Shown: piece by piece, positions 27,324 to 35,616 of the stretch | How positions within the stretch are numbered: the first letter of the stretch is position 1 | Layout of the letters: each line of letters opens with the position of its first letter | From: Roseateles saccharophilus | Lineage (GTDB): Bacteria > Pseudomonadota > Gammaproteobacteria > Burkholderiales > Burkholderiaceae_C | Direction of reading: 5' to 3' | NCBI RefSeq assembly: GCF_004342485.1 | Contig: NZ_SMBU01000004.1 | Span: 62,001-126,000, forward strand | Length of the DNA: 64,000 nt | Program-made: the position numbers and the translations under genes | The notes under the pieces: model-generated | Seen by the model: only the letters and a program-made list of their open reading frames with translations | Told to the model about the DNA's origin: nothing | Databases searched by the model: none

Positions 27324-28229
27324 TCAGAGCGTGGGGCGGGTCTGGATCGCGTGGTCGATCTGGCGCAGCGCCTCGGCGCGCTCGGCGCCCTCGACGACAT
27401 AGCGCGGCGCGCGCACGCGCTCGCTGCCCTTGCCCACGCGCTCCTGCATCAGCTTGATGAGCTGCACGAACTTCGGCACCGTGTCCATGCGCAGCAGCGG
27501 CAGATGCCAGGCGTAGAGGGGCATCGCGGCGTTCGTGCCCTTTTTGAGCGCGACGTTGAACAGCGCGACCGACTCGGCCGGGAAGGCGTTGACGACGCCG
27601 GCGATCCAGCCGGTCGCTCCCATCGCGATGCCTTCGACGATGGCGTCGTCCATGCCCACCATCAGGACCAGGCGGTCGCCGATCAGCGCGCGGATGCCGG
27701 CGAAGCGGCGGATGTCGCCGGACGATTCCTTCACCGCCTGCAGCAGCGGGAACTCGGCCGCCAGCTCGGCGATCTGCTCGGGCTTGAAGTCGGTCTTGTA
27801 GGCGGGCGGGTTGTTGTAGAGCAGGGTCGGCAGCGCGGTGGCGCGCAGCACGGCCTTGATGTGGCCGCCCATCTCGTGCCAGTCGGTCGAGTAGACATAG
27901 GGCGGCAGCACCATGAGGCCATGGGCGCCGAGACCCTCGCATTCGCGGGCCAGGCGGACGGCTTCGTCGGTGGACAGCGCGGCGATGCCCGGGATGACCG
28001 CGGCGCGGCGGCCGATGGCCTGCACCAGCGTCTTCACGATGGCCAGCTTCTCGTCGAAGGACAGCGTGGCGCCTTCGCCCAGCGAGCCCAGCGGCACGAT
28101 GCCGGTGCAGCCGGCGTCGATCATCTCGATGGCATGGCGGGCGAGGAAGTCGTGGTCGACGCTGCCGTCGGTCTTGAAGGGCGTGGTGATGGCCGGCACG
28201 ACGCCGCGCCAGAAGTTGGCTTTGCTCAT
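27324..28229 (-). CDS. Delta1-pyrroline-4-hydroxy-2-carboxylate deaminase (DHDPS family)
   Basis: 301 aa TIM barrel of the DapA/NAL family. The Schiff-base Lys is Lys167 (AVKESSGD) and the catalytic Tyr is Tyr138 (YNNPP); the pyruvate-type loop reads LGSLGEGATLS. Context points to the hydroxyproline pathway enzyme that deaminates pyrroline-4-hydroxy-2-carboxylate to 2-oxoglutarate semialdehyde, not lysine biosynthesis DapA. Confidence 0.87.
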   Translation of the reverse strand: MSKANFWRGVVPAITTPFKTDGSVDHDFLARHAIEMIDAGCTGIVPLGSLGEGATLSFDEKLAIVKTLVQAIGRRAAVIPGIAALSTDEAVRLARECEGLGAHGLMVLPPYVYSTDWHEMGGHIKAVLRATALPTLLYNNPPAYKTDFKPEQIAELAAEFPLLQAVKESSGDIRRFAGIRALIGDRLVLMVGMDDAIVEGIAMGATGWIAGVVNAFPAESVALFNVALKKGTNAAMPLYAWHLPLLRMDTVPKFVQLIKLMQERVGKGSERVRAPRYVVEGAERAEALRQIDHAIQTRPTL

Positions 28230-28265
28230 GGTGGTGGGGTGGGAGAGAAAGGGGAAAAAACGAAT

Positions 28266-29210
28266 TCAGCGGGCGACGATGCCCCAGGCGAAGGGGTCGT
28301 CGCCCTCGATCAGCAGCCGGCCTTCGCCCGAGAGATGGGCGCGGCCGGTGATGCGCGGCCGGACACGGCCGTTCTCGGCGAGCGTGTAGCTGCCCTCGAA
28401 CAGGCTGCCGATGAGGCTTTCCATGCGGAAGACCTCGCCCGGCGCCAGCCTGCCGTCCGCGGCCAGGCAGGCGAGCTTGGCCGACAGGCCGGTGCCGCAG
28501 GGCGAGCGGTCATAGGCCAGGCCGGGGCACAGCACGAAGTTGCGTGCGTCGTGGGCCAGGTCGACGGGCGCGGCGTTGAGCTCGATGTGGTCGATCTCGG
28601 CGCCGTTCGCACCTGTGATGCCGGCCGCCGTCAGCGCGTCGCGGATGGCGGCGGTGTAGGTGGTCAGCTCGCGCCAGTGGGCATAGCCCAGCGGCAGCGG
28701 GCAGTCGTTGCTGATGAAGAACCAGTTGCCGCCCCAGGCCACGTCGCCGCGCACGCGGCCGTGGCCCGGCACGTCCACCTCGACGCCCGCCGCATGCCGG
28801 TAGCTGTCGACATTGGCGATGCTGACCCGGCCGTCGGCGTGCAGCTCGGCGCTCACCGTGCCGACCGGCGTGTCGATGGCATGCACGCCGGGGGTGATGC
28901 GGCCAAGGTGGGCCAGCGTGCGCACGAGGCCGATGGTGCCGTGGCCGCACATGCCCAGGGCGCCGACGTTGTTGAAGAAGATCACCGACGCGACCGAACC
29001 TGCGTTCTCGGGCGGCAGCAGCAGCGCGCCCACCATGGTGTCGGAGCCGCGCGGCTCGCAGGCGATGGCGCTGCGCCAGCGGTCGTGCTCGCGCAGCAGC
29101 GCGGCGCGGCGCTCGGCCAGGCTGCCGTGGTCCATGCCGGGCAGGGGCGACAACACCACACGGGTCGGTTCGCCGCCGGTGTGGGAGTCGATGTAGTCGA
29201 TCTGATGCAT
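28266..29210 (-). CDS. 4-hydroxyproline epimerase
   Basis: 314 aa proline racemase family. Both catalytic cysteines are present: Cys88 (GMCGHGTIG) and Cys238 (SPCGTG), as in the two-base epimerases that convert trans-4-hydroxy-L-proline to cis-4-hydroxy-D-proline; the dehydratase relatives have Thr/Ser instead of the first Cys. HTGGEPTR opens the protein. The start at 29210 ([13 protein letters not shown]) is preferred; an in-frame ATG at 29222 adds four residues. No clear Shine-Dalgarno is seen. Confidence 0.9.
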   Translation of the reverse strand: MHQIDYIDSHTGGEPTRVVLSPLPGMDHGSLAERRAALLREHDRWRSAIACEPRGSDTMVGALLLPPENAGSVASVIFFNNVGALGMCGHGTIGLVRTLAHLGRITPGVHAIDTPVGTVSAELHADGRVSIANVDSYRHAAGVEVDVPGHGRVRGDVAWGGNWFFISNDCPLPLGYAHWRELTTYTAAIRDALTAAGITGANGAEIDHIELNAAPVDLAHDARNFVLCPGLAYDRSPCGTGLSAKLACLAADGRLAPGEVFRMESLIGSLFEGSYTLAENGRVRPRITGRAHLSGEGRLLIEGDDPFAWGIVAR

Positions 29211-29305
29211 GGCGGGCAGCATCGCGCCAAAGCCCGGCGGCGTCTAGCCGGGATCGCGCCATGCACATGCGGAAGTCGGCACAAACGAAAGGGCCGGCTC
29301 TGCCT

Positions 29306-30049
29306 ATGATTCGCTTCATGATTCAGCCCCGGCCCACCCAGGTCGACGCCGACCAGCTGCAGTGCCTGCTGGACATGCTGCCGGCCACCGTGTTCTTCAT
29401 CAAGGATCTGCACGGCCGCTACACGCACGCCAACATGACGCTGGTGCGGCGGCTGGGCCTGTCGCGCCGGGAGGACGTCGTCGGGCGCACGCCCATCGAG
29501 GTCTTCCCGCAGCGGCTGGGCGATGCCTATGCCTCGCAGGACCGCCGTGTGCTCGCCGGCCATGCCATCGCCAGCCAGCTGGAGGTCCATCTCTTCCCCA
29601 ACCGCGGCTCCGGCTGGTGCCTGACCCACAAGACCCCGCTGCGCGACGAGCAGGGCGGCGAGATCGTCGGCCTGATGGGCGTTTCCCACGATCTGCAGCA
29701 GCCGGACGGCCGCCACCCCGGCTTCGCGCGCCTGCGCCGCGTGCTGGACCACATGGAGGCGCACTATGGCGAGCCGGTGCGCATGCAGGCGCTCGCCGAT
29801 CTGGCGGGGCTGTCGCTGTCGCAGCTCGAGCGCCAGTTCCACCGCGTCTTCCACCTGACGCCGCAGCAGTGGCTGACCCGGCTGCGCATCGAGGCCGCGA
29901 TGGCGTTGCTGCGCGGCCGCGACAGCATCGCCTCCATCGGCCTGAGCTGCGGCTTCAGCGACCAGAGCGCCTTCAGCCGCCAGTTCAAGGCCTCGGTCGG
30001 CGCCACGCCGCGGGACTATCGGCGCCTCGTCGCCGCGGCCGGCGTCTGA
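29306..30049 (+). CDS. PAS-AraC family transcriptional regulator of the hydroxyproline cluster
   Basis: 247 aa. N-terminal PAS domain (about 15-130: LLDMLPATVFFIKDLHGRY) and C-terminal AraC double helix-turn-helix (about 145-240: LADLAGLSLSQLERQFHRVF, then SIASIGLSCGFSDQSAFSRQ). It is divergent from the epimerase gene and upstream of the dehydrogenase and peptidase genes, so it probably activates both arms. Start is uncertain between 29306 and the in-frame ATG at 29318. Confidence 0.88.
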   Translation: MIRFMIQPRPTQVDADQLQCLLDMLPATVFFIKDLHGRYTHANMTLVRRLGLSRREDVVGRTPIEVFPQRLGDAYASQDRRVLAGHAIASQLEVHLFPNRGSGWCLTHKTPLRDEQGGEIVGLMGVSHDLQQPDGRHPGFARLRRVLDHMEAHYGEPVRMQALADLAGLSLSQLERQFHRVFHLTPQQWLTRLRIEAAMALLRGRDSIASIGLSCGFSDQSAFSRQFKASVGATPRDYRRLVAAAGV

Positions 30050-30156
30050 GCCCGCCGATTTCCAAAAACCAGATGCGGATAACGGCATAGCCGAACGACC
30101 GTCCCAGGCCTAGCATCGCGGCCAGTTCCCAAACCCCTTTGCCACCGTCCCCTCCC

Positions 30157-31398
30157 GTGTCTTCTCCTTCAGCAACAGCCCTGGTCATCGGTGGCGGCGT
30201 CATCGGCCGTGCCTGCTCGCTCGCCCTGCAGCGTGGCGGCTGGCGCACGACCCTGGTCGATCCCGAGTCCGCCGAGATGGCGCCCTCCTGGGGCAATGCC
30301 GGCCACATCGCCACCGAGCAGGTGGCGCCGCTGGCCTCGCTGGCCACGCTACGCAGCGCGCCGCGCCGTTGGCATGGCTTCGGCGGCCCGCTGGACCTGC
30401 GCCAGCCGCTGCGCCAGGCCGGCTGGGTGGCGCGCTATCTGCGGGCCTGCCGCCCCGCGCGCTTCGAGGCCGGGCGCCTGGCCCTGCGCGGCCTGCTGGC
30501 CGAATCGCTGCCGGCCTGGCGGCGGCTGGCCCAGGCCCTGGACGCCCCCGGGCTGCTGCTGGAGCAGGGTCATTGGGTGTGCTGGGAAAGCGAAGCCAGT
30601 GCGCGGCAGGGGCAGGCGGCATGGCGCAGCGCAGACATCGGCACGGCCCGCTGCGCGGCGCTGCCGGCGGCCGGGCTCGAGGCCTTGCAGGCGCGGCTGG
30701 CCGTGCCGCTGGCCGCGCGCCTCGCGTTCGAGAACACCGCGCAGATCGCCGACCTGCCCGCGCTCGCGCAGCGGCTCGGCGACGCGTTCGCGCAGGCCGG
30801 CGGTACGCTGCGCCGCGCCCGGGTGCAGGCGCTGCAGCGCGATGGCCGCCGTGCCCATGCCGTCACCGACGCGGGCGAGCGGCTGGATGCCGACCTCATC
30901 CTCGTCTGCGCCGGTGTGCGCTCGCGGGCGCTGATGGCCGGCCTGGGCCTGGCCGCGCCGCTGATCGCCGAGCGCGGCTACCACCTGCAATGGGCCGAGC
31001 ACGACTGGCCGGAGCTGCCGCCCGTGGTGTTCGAGGACCGTTCGATGATCGTCACGCGCTTTGCCGGCGGCCTGCGAGCGGCGGGCTTCGTCGAGTACGC
31101 CAGCCTGGATGCGCCGCCCGACCCACGCAAATGGGCGCGGCTGCGCCGCCATGTGGCAGAGCTCGGCCTGCCGGTCCGGGGCGAGCCCGTACCCTGGTTC
31201 GGCGCCCGCCCGACCCTACCCGACTACCTGCCGGCGCTCGGCCGCAGCGCCCGCTTCGACAACCTCGCCTATGCCTTCGGCCACCAGCACCTGGGCCTGA
31301 CGCTGGCCGCCATCAGCGGCGAACTGATCGCCGGGCTGTGCGCGGGCGGTCCCGTTGCGCTGCCGCTGGCGCCTTTCGACCTCGAACGCTTTTCCTGA
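30157..31398 (+). CDS. FAD-dependent D-amino acid (cis-4-hydroxy-D-proline) dehydrogenase
   Basis: 413 aa. The dinucleotide-binding motif ALVIGGGVIGRACSLAL lies at the N terminus; the C-terminal GHQHLGLTLAAISGELIA binds FAD as in DadA/DAO proteins. In this cluster it should oxidise cis-4-hydroxy-D-proline to the pyrroline. The chosen start is GTG at 30157 (SSPSATALVIGGG); the in-frame TTG at 30139 is possible. It is soluble without a signal peptide. Confidence 0.88.
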   Translation: MSSPSATALVIGGGVIGRACSLALQRGGWRTTLVDPESAEMAPSWGNAGHIATEQVAPLASLATLRSAPRRWHGFGGPLDLRQPLRQAGWVARYLRACRPARFEAGRLALRGLLAESLPAWRRLAQALDAPGLLLEQGHWVCWESEASARQGQAAWRSADIGTARCAALPAAGLEALQARLAVPLAARLAFENTAQIADLPALAQRLGDAFAQAGGTLRRARVQALQRDGRRAHAVTDAGERLDADLILVCAGVRSRALMAGLGLAAPLIAERGYHLQWAEHDWPELPPVVFEDRSMIVTRFAGGLRAAGFVEYASLDAPPDPRKWARLRRHVAELGLPVRGEPVPWFGARPTLPDYLPALGRSARFDNLAYAFGHQHLGLTLAAISGELIAGLCAGGPVALPLAPFDLERFS

Positions 31399-31411
31399 TC
31401 CGGAGACTCCC

Positions 31412-32620
31412 ATGAACAAGCAGATCGGCCACCTCACGCTCGCGCAGGCGCAGGCGCTGCTGGCCTCGCCCTTGCCCGGCCGCCCCGCCGCCATTTCCGC
31501 CGCGGAGTACGCCGCCCGCATCGCCCAGGCGCGTGCGTTGATGCGCGAGGCCGGCGTCGATGCGTTGCTCGTCACCGCGGGCCAGTCGCTGCGCTATTTC
31601 ACCGGCATCGCCTGGGGCGCGAGCGAACGCCTGGTCGCGCTGCTGCTGACCGCCGAGGGTGAGCCGCTGCTGATCGCGCCGGCCTTCGAGGAGGGCTCGC
31701 TGGACGCGGTGCTGCGCATCCCGGCGGCGAAGCGGCTGTGGCAGGAGCACCAGGACCCACATGCGCTGGTGGCAGTGGCGATGGCCGAGCGCGGCGCGCG
31801 CCGGCTGGCGCTGGACCCGGAGGCGGCGTTCCGCGTCTCGACCGGGCTGCGCCGGCACCTGGCCGTCGACGCGCTCGTCGATGCCCAGCCCATCATCGAC
31901 GGCTGCCGCATGTGCAAGTCCGCCGCCGAGCTGGCGCTGATGCAGCATGCCTGCGACATCACGCTGCAGGTGCAGCGGCTGGCCGCCGGCATTGCGCGCG
32001 AAGACATTGGCAGCGACGAACTGGTGCGCTTCATCGACCAGGCCCATCGCGCGCTGGGTGCGGACGGCGGCTCCACCTTCTGCATCGTGCAGTTCGGCCA
32101 CGCGACGGCCTATCCGCATGGCATTCCCGGCGTGCAGCATCTGAAGCCGGGCGAGCTGGTGCTTATCGACACCGGCTGCAGCATCGAGGGCTACAACTCC
32201 GACGTGACCCGCACCTGGATCTTCGGTGAGGCGGACGAGGAGCAGCGGCGCATCTGGGCGCTGGAGCGCGCCGCCCAGCAGGCGGCCTTCGACGCGGTGC
32301 GCCCCGGCGTGCGCTGCGAGGCGGTAGACCAGGCCGCGCGCGACGTGCTGGAGGCCGCCGGCCTCGGCCCCGACTACCGCCTGCCCGGCCTGCCGCACCG
32401 CACCGGCCACGGCTGCGGCCTGGCCATCCACGAGGCGCCTTATCTGGTGCGCGGCAATGCGCAGCGGCTGGCGCCGGGCATGTGCTGCAGCAACGAGCCG
32501 ATGATCGTCGTGCCGGGCCGTTTCGGCGTGCGGCTGGAGGATCACTTCCACGTCACCGAAGGCGGCGCGCAGTGGTTCACGCCGCCGTCGGTGGCGATCG
32601 ACCAGCCGTTCAGCTCCTAA
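31412..32620 (+). CDS. M24 family Xaa-Pro peptidase
   Basis: 402 aa. N-terminal creatinase-like domain (LVTAGQSLRYFTGIAWG) followed by the pita-bread metallopeptidase: IDTGCSIEGYNSDVTRTW (two Asp), HRTGHGCGLAIHE (His) and NEPM, LEDHFHV (two Glu). It cleaves before proline or hydroxyproline in peptides, so it would feed the hydroxyproline pathway. CGGAGA is the ribosome-binding site. It follows the dehydrogenase by 13 bp and overlaps the convergent modE gene by 11 bp. Confidence 0.9.
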   Translation: MNKQIGHLTLAQAQALLASPLPGRPAAISAAEYAARIAQARALMREAGVDALLVTAGQSLRYFTGIAWGASERLVALLLTAEGEPLLIAPAFEEGSLDAVLRIPAAKRLWQEHQDPHALVAVAMAERGARRLALDPEAAFRVSTGLRRHLAVDALVDAQPIIDGCRMCKSAAELALMQHACDITLQVQRLAAGIAREDIGSDELVRFIDQAHRALGADGGSTFCIVQFGHATAYPHGIPGVQHLKPGELVLIDTGCSIEGYNSDVTRTWIFGEADEEQRRIWALERAAQQAAFDAVRPGVRCEAVDQAARDVLEAAGLGPDYRLPGLPHRTGHGCGLAIHEAPYLVRGNAQRLAPGMCCSNEPMIVVPGRFGVRLEDHFHVTEGGAQWFTPPSVAIDQPFSS

Positions 32621-33407
32621 CCGCCAGCATCACAGCGTAGGCCTTGAACACTGCAGTAGCCGGCTGGCCGACGGCCAGGCCCAGCGCATCGACCGCGTCG
32701 TTGGTGACGCTGGCCGTGATGACGGCGCCGCCCGGCAGCGTCAGGCCGACGAGGCTGGAGACGGCGCCGCGCTGCACGCGCGAGACGGTGCCGGCCAGCT
32801 GGTTGCGGGCCGACAGCCGGTAGCCGCCGAAGTCCGTCACCAGCACGACTTCGCTGGACTTGACCAGGGCCAGCGCCTCCTTGCCGGTCTGCACCTGCAG
32901 TTCCTGGGCGGCCAGCGTCGTCAGCGAAGCGGTGATGGCCTGGCCACCGTCCAGTGCGACGCGCACCGTCGTCGTGGCGGGGCCGGGGTTCACGCCGGCG
33001 ATGCGGCCGTGGAACTGGTTGCGCGCGGTGGTTTTCATGCTCATCCTCTTCAGCAGGGCAGCAAGGCCCGGTTGTTCGTTCAGCCAGGCCTCCTGCTCGC
33101 CCAGGAAGCCGGCGAGGCGCGACTGCAGGCCGCGCCAGCCGGCCAGCAGGGCCGCGCCCTCGGCGGTCAGCCGCGTGCCGCCGCCGCCGCGGCCGCCGGT
33201 GGCCGTCTCGACCAGCGGCGCATGCGTCAGCGCGCCGGCCGCGTCCAGCACCAGCCAGGCGCCCTTGTAGCTGTAGCCGGCGGCGCGGGCGGCCTTCTGC
33301 AGCGAGCCGGTCAGGGCCAGCGCTGCGAGCAGGTCGAAGAAGCGGCCGTCGAGCCGCCCGGCTAGGCGCAGCTCGCCCTGCAGCAGGGGCTGGTCCTGGG
33401 CCTTCAT
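32610..33407 (-). CDS. modE: Molybdate-responsive regulator ModE with two Mop domains
   Basis: 265 aa. N-terminal winged helix (GRFFDLLAALALTGSLQKAA, YSYKGAWLVLDAAG) and a di-Mop ligand-binding C terminus: repeat 1 about 125-190 (ARNQFHGRIAGV), repeat 2 about 198-262 (ARNQLAGTVSRV). It represses modABC when molybdate is bound. It lies downstream of modC with an ATGA overlap, so it is part of the operon. A matching palindrome lies before modB. Confidence 0.93.
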   Translation of the reverse strand: MKAQDQPLLQGELRLAGRLDGRFFDLLAALALTGSLQKAARAAGYSYKGAWLVLDAAGALTHAPLVETATGGRGGGGTRLTAEGAALLAGWRGLQSRLAGFLGEQEAWLNEQPGLAALLKRMSMKTTARNQFHGRIAGVNPGPATTTVRVALDGGQAITASLTTLAAQELQVQTGKEALALVKSSEVVLVTDFGGYRLSARNQLAGTVSRVQRGAVSSLVGLTLPGGAVITASVTNDAVDALGLAVGQPATAVFKAYAVMLAVRS

Positions 33408-34114
33408 GACCGGCGTTCCAGCGCCGCGCGCAGGTCCGGGTCGCCGGCGCGCAGGCTTTGCTGCAGGCCGCCGCCATCGAGCATGAAGACCTCGTCGGCC
33501 AGCGCCATCACGTCGTCCGGGTCGTGGCTGACGATGACGGCGGGAATGCCCAGGCGCCGTTGCAGGTCGCGCAGCTCGGCGCGCAGCTCGCGGCGCAGCG
33601 TCGTGTGCAGGGCCGCGAAGGGCTCGTCCAGCAGTAGTACCTGCGGCCTGCAGGCCAGGGCCCGCGCCAGCGCCACGCGCTGCTGCTGGCCGCCGGACAG
33701 CGTGGCCGGCCGGCTGCGCGCCATCGCGCCCAGGCCGAAGGACTCGATCAGCGCGTCCACCCGTGCCGCATCCTCGGGCGCGAGGCGCCGCCGCCAGCTC
33801 GTCAGGCCGAAGGCGATGTTGTCGCGCACGCTGAGGTGGGGGAAGAGGGCGTACTGCTGGAACAGATAGCCCACGCCGCGCGCCTCCGGGGGCAGGCAGA
33901 CGCCGGCGGCCGTGTCCAGCAGCGTGCGGCCGTCCAGGCGCACATGGCCGGCGCGCACCGGCAGCAGCCCGGCCATGGCCTGCAGCGTCAGCGACTTGCC
34001 GGCACCCGAGGGGCCGTACAGCGCGATGAAGGGCGCATCGGTGGCGAAGGCGATGTCGAGGTCGAAGCGACGGCGCGCGTCGCTGACCGAGAGCTGGAGG
34101 CGGACGTCGATCAA
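33404..34114 (-). CDS. modC: Molybdate ABC transporter ATPase, short form without TOBE domain
   Basis: 236 aa; typical ModC is about 350. The ATPase domain is complete: Walker A YGPSGAGKS, Q-loop YLFQQYALF, signature LSGGQQQRVALARAL, Walker [12 protein letters not shown], switch VSHDPDDVMALAD. The regulatory Mop/TOBE domain is absent. The D-loop reads AALHTT where most ABC proteins have an ALD Asp, so this Asp is replaced by His. It is coupled by ATGA to modA. Confidence 0.9.
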   Translation of the reverse strand: MIDVRLQLSVSDARRRFDLDIAFATDAPFIALYGPSGAGKSLTLQAMAGLLPVRAGHVRLDGRTLLDTAAGVCLPPEARGVGYLFQQYALFPHLSVRDNIAFGLTSWRRRLAPEDAARVDALIESFGLGAMARSRPATLSGGQQQRVALARALACRPQVLLLDEPFAALHTTLRRELRAELRDLQRRLGIPAVIVSHDPDDVMALADEVFMLDGGGLQQSLRAGDPDLRAALERRS

Positions 34115-34857
34115 GGTCTGCCGAAGCCGTACTTGGCGAGGATGGCCTGCGCCTCGGCGCTGCCGAGGAAGGCGACGAAGTCCCGGGCCAGCGCGGCCTG
34201 CTTGCTGTCGGCGATGACGGCGACGGGATAGGTCACCGGCGTGTGCCCACCGACCGTCAGCGCGATGCGCACCCTGTCCTTCAGCAGTTCGGCATCGGTG
34301 CGATAGACGAAGCCGGCCTCGACCTCGCCGCGCGAGACATAGTCCAGCACCTGGCGCACGTTTTCCGCGAATACGAGCTTCGGCGCCAGGCCGGCCCAGA
34401 GCTGTGCGCCTTCCAGCGCCTGCTGCGTGTAGCGGCCCACCGGCACGGAAGCCGGCTTGCCGACGGCGATGCGCCTGACCTCGGCCCGGCCCAGGTCGGC
34501 CAGGGCCGCGACGCCAGGCCCGCCATGGGCCGGCGCGATCAGCACGAGGGTGTTGCTGGCGAAGTCGCGCCGCGTGTCGGCGGCGACGAGCTTCTGCGCC
34601 GCGCCGCGGTTCATCGTCTCCTGGTCGGCGCTGGCGAAGACGTCCACCGGCGCGCCCTGGACGATCTGCTGCAGCAGCACGCCCGAGGCGGCGAAGTTGA
34701 AGCGCAGGCTCGCACCGGGCCGGCCGGCCTCGAAGCGCGGGCCGATCTCCTTGAAGGCGTCGGTCAGGCTGGCGGCGGCCGAGACAGTCAGCTGCTGGGC
34801 GCAGGCCAGCAGGGGCAGGGCGGCGAGAGACAGGGCGAGCAGCAGGCGTTTCTTCAT
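34111..34857 (-). CDS. modA: Periplasmic molybdate-binding protein
   Basis: 248 aa. Signal peptide of about 21 residues (ending LACA) and the ModA opening LTVSAAASLTDAFKEIGPRFE; further motifs FNFAASGVLLQQIVQGAPVDVFASAD and YVSRGEVEAGFVYRTDA. It binds molybdate or tungstate and delivers it to ModB. Start at 34857 overlaps modB by ATGA. Confidence 0.94.
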   Translation of the reverse strand: MKKRLLLALSLAALPLLACAQQLTVSAAASLTDAFKEIGPRFEAGRPGASLRFNFAASGVLLQQIVQGAPVDVFASADQETMNRGAAQKLVAADTRRDFASNTLVLIAPAHGGPGVAALADLGRAEVRRIAVGKPASVPVGRYTQQALEGAQLWAGLAPKLVFAENVRQVLDYVSRGEVEAGFVYRTDAELLKDRVRIALTVGGHTPVTYPVAVIADSKQAALARDFVAFLGSAEAQAILAKYGFGRP

Positions 34858-35537
34858 GACGGCGAGCGTTGCAGATAGCGGTTGGACAGCACCAGGACGG
34901 CCACCGAGATGGCCGACACGACGAGGGCGAGCACCAGGGCCAGATCGTCGCGGCCGGCCTGCACGGCGTCGTAGATGGCCATCGAGGCGGTCTGGGTCTG
35001 GCCGGGGATGGAGCCGGCCACCATCAGCGAGGCGCCGAACTCGCCCATCGCACGGGCGAAGGCCAGCAGCGTGCCGGCCAGGATGCCGGGCCAGGCCAGC
35101 GGAAGCGTCACGCGCATGAAAGTGCTCCAGCGCGACTGGCGCAGCGTGCGCGCGGCGGCCTCGAGGCTGCGGTCCACCTGGGCGAAGGCGCTGCTGGCGC
35201 CCTTGAGCACCAGCGGCACCGCGACCAGCGTGGACGCGACGATGGCACCGTGCCAGTTGAAGATGATGGAGTAGTCGAAGTGCTCGCGCAACCAGCCGCC
35301 CACGGCGCCATGCCGGCCCATCAGCACCAGGATGCCGTAGCCCAGCACGGTGGGCGGCAGCACCAGCGGCAGCATGCAGACGGCCTCCAGCAGGCCACGG
35401 CCGGGCAGGCGTGTGCGCGCGAACAACCAGCCCAGGGCCACGCCCAGCAGCAGGGCCAGGCCGGTCGCGACGACGGCCACGCGCAGCGTCAGCGTCAGCG
35501 GCGCGGCATCGAACTGGGTCCAGAGGTCGGTGGGCAT
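34854..35537 (-). CDS. modB: Molybdate ABC transporter permease
   Basis: 227 aa with five to six hydrophobic segments, PLVLPPTVLGYGIL, and the EAA loop region [49 protein letters not shown] is diagnostic of ModB. It is the first gene of the modBACE operon and its start lies 6 bp from the ModE palindrome. Confidence 0.94.
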   Translation of the reverse strand: MPTDLWTQFDAAPLTLTLRVAVVATGLALLLGVALGWLFARTRLPGRGLLEAVCMLPLVLPPTVLGYGILVLMGRHGAVGGWLREHFDYSIIFNWHGAIVASTLVAVPLVLKGASSAFAQVDRSLEAAARTLRQSRWSTFMRVTLPLAWPGILAGTLLAFARAMGEFGASLMVAGSIPGQTQTASMAIYDAVQAGRDDLALVLALVVSAISVAVLVLSNRYLQRSPS

Positions 35538-35542
35538 GGGTC

Positions 35543-35566
35543 CGTAATGTAATCAACTACATCACG
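35543..35566. promoter_or_regulatory. ModE-type operator
   Basis: CGTAATGTA-N6-TACATCACG: the 9-bp arms match in 8 positions, with the centre ATCAAC. The half-site resembles the known ModE consensus (CGnTATATA-type arms with a short central spacer). It is placed between divergent modB and the DedA-rhodanese gene, 6 bp from the modB start codon, as expected for repression by Mo-ModE. Confidence 0.72.
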
Positions 35567-35616
35567 ATGGACTGCCGCCAGCCGGGACAAGGGCCTGCGG
35601 CTATCCTCGCTGCGCC

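Noticed and set aside
27300-29309. Open frame of 669 codons on the plus strand
   Set aside because: It is antisense to the deaminase and epimerase genes, has skewed composition rich in Gly/Arg/Ala/Val, no recognisable domain, and follows from the GC-rich third positions of the real genes.
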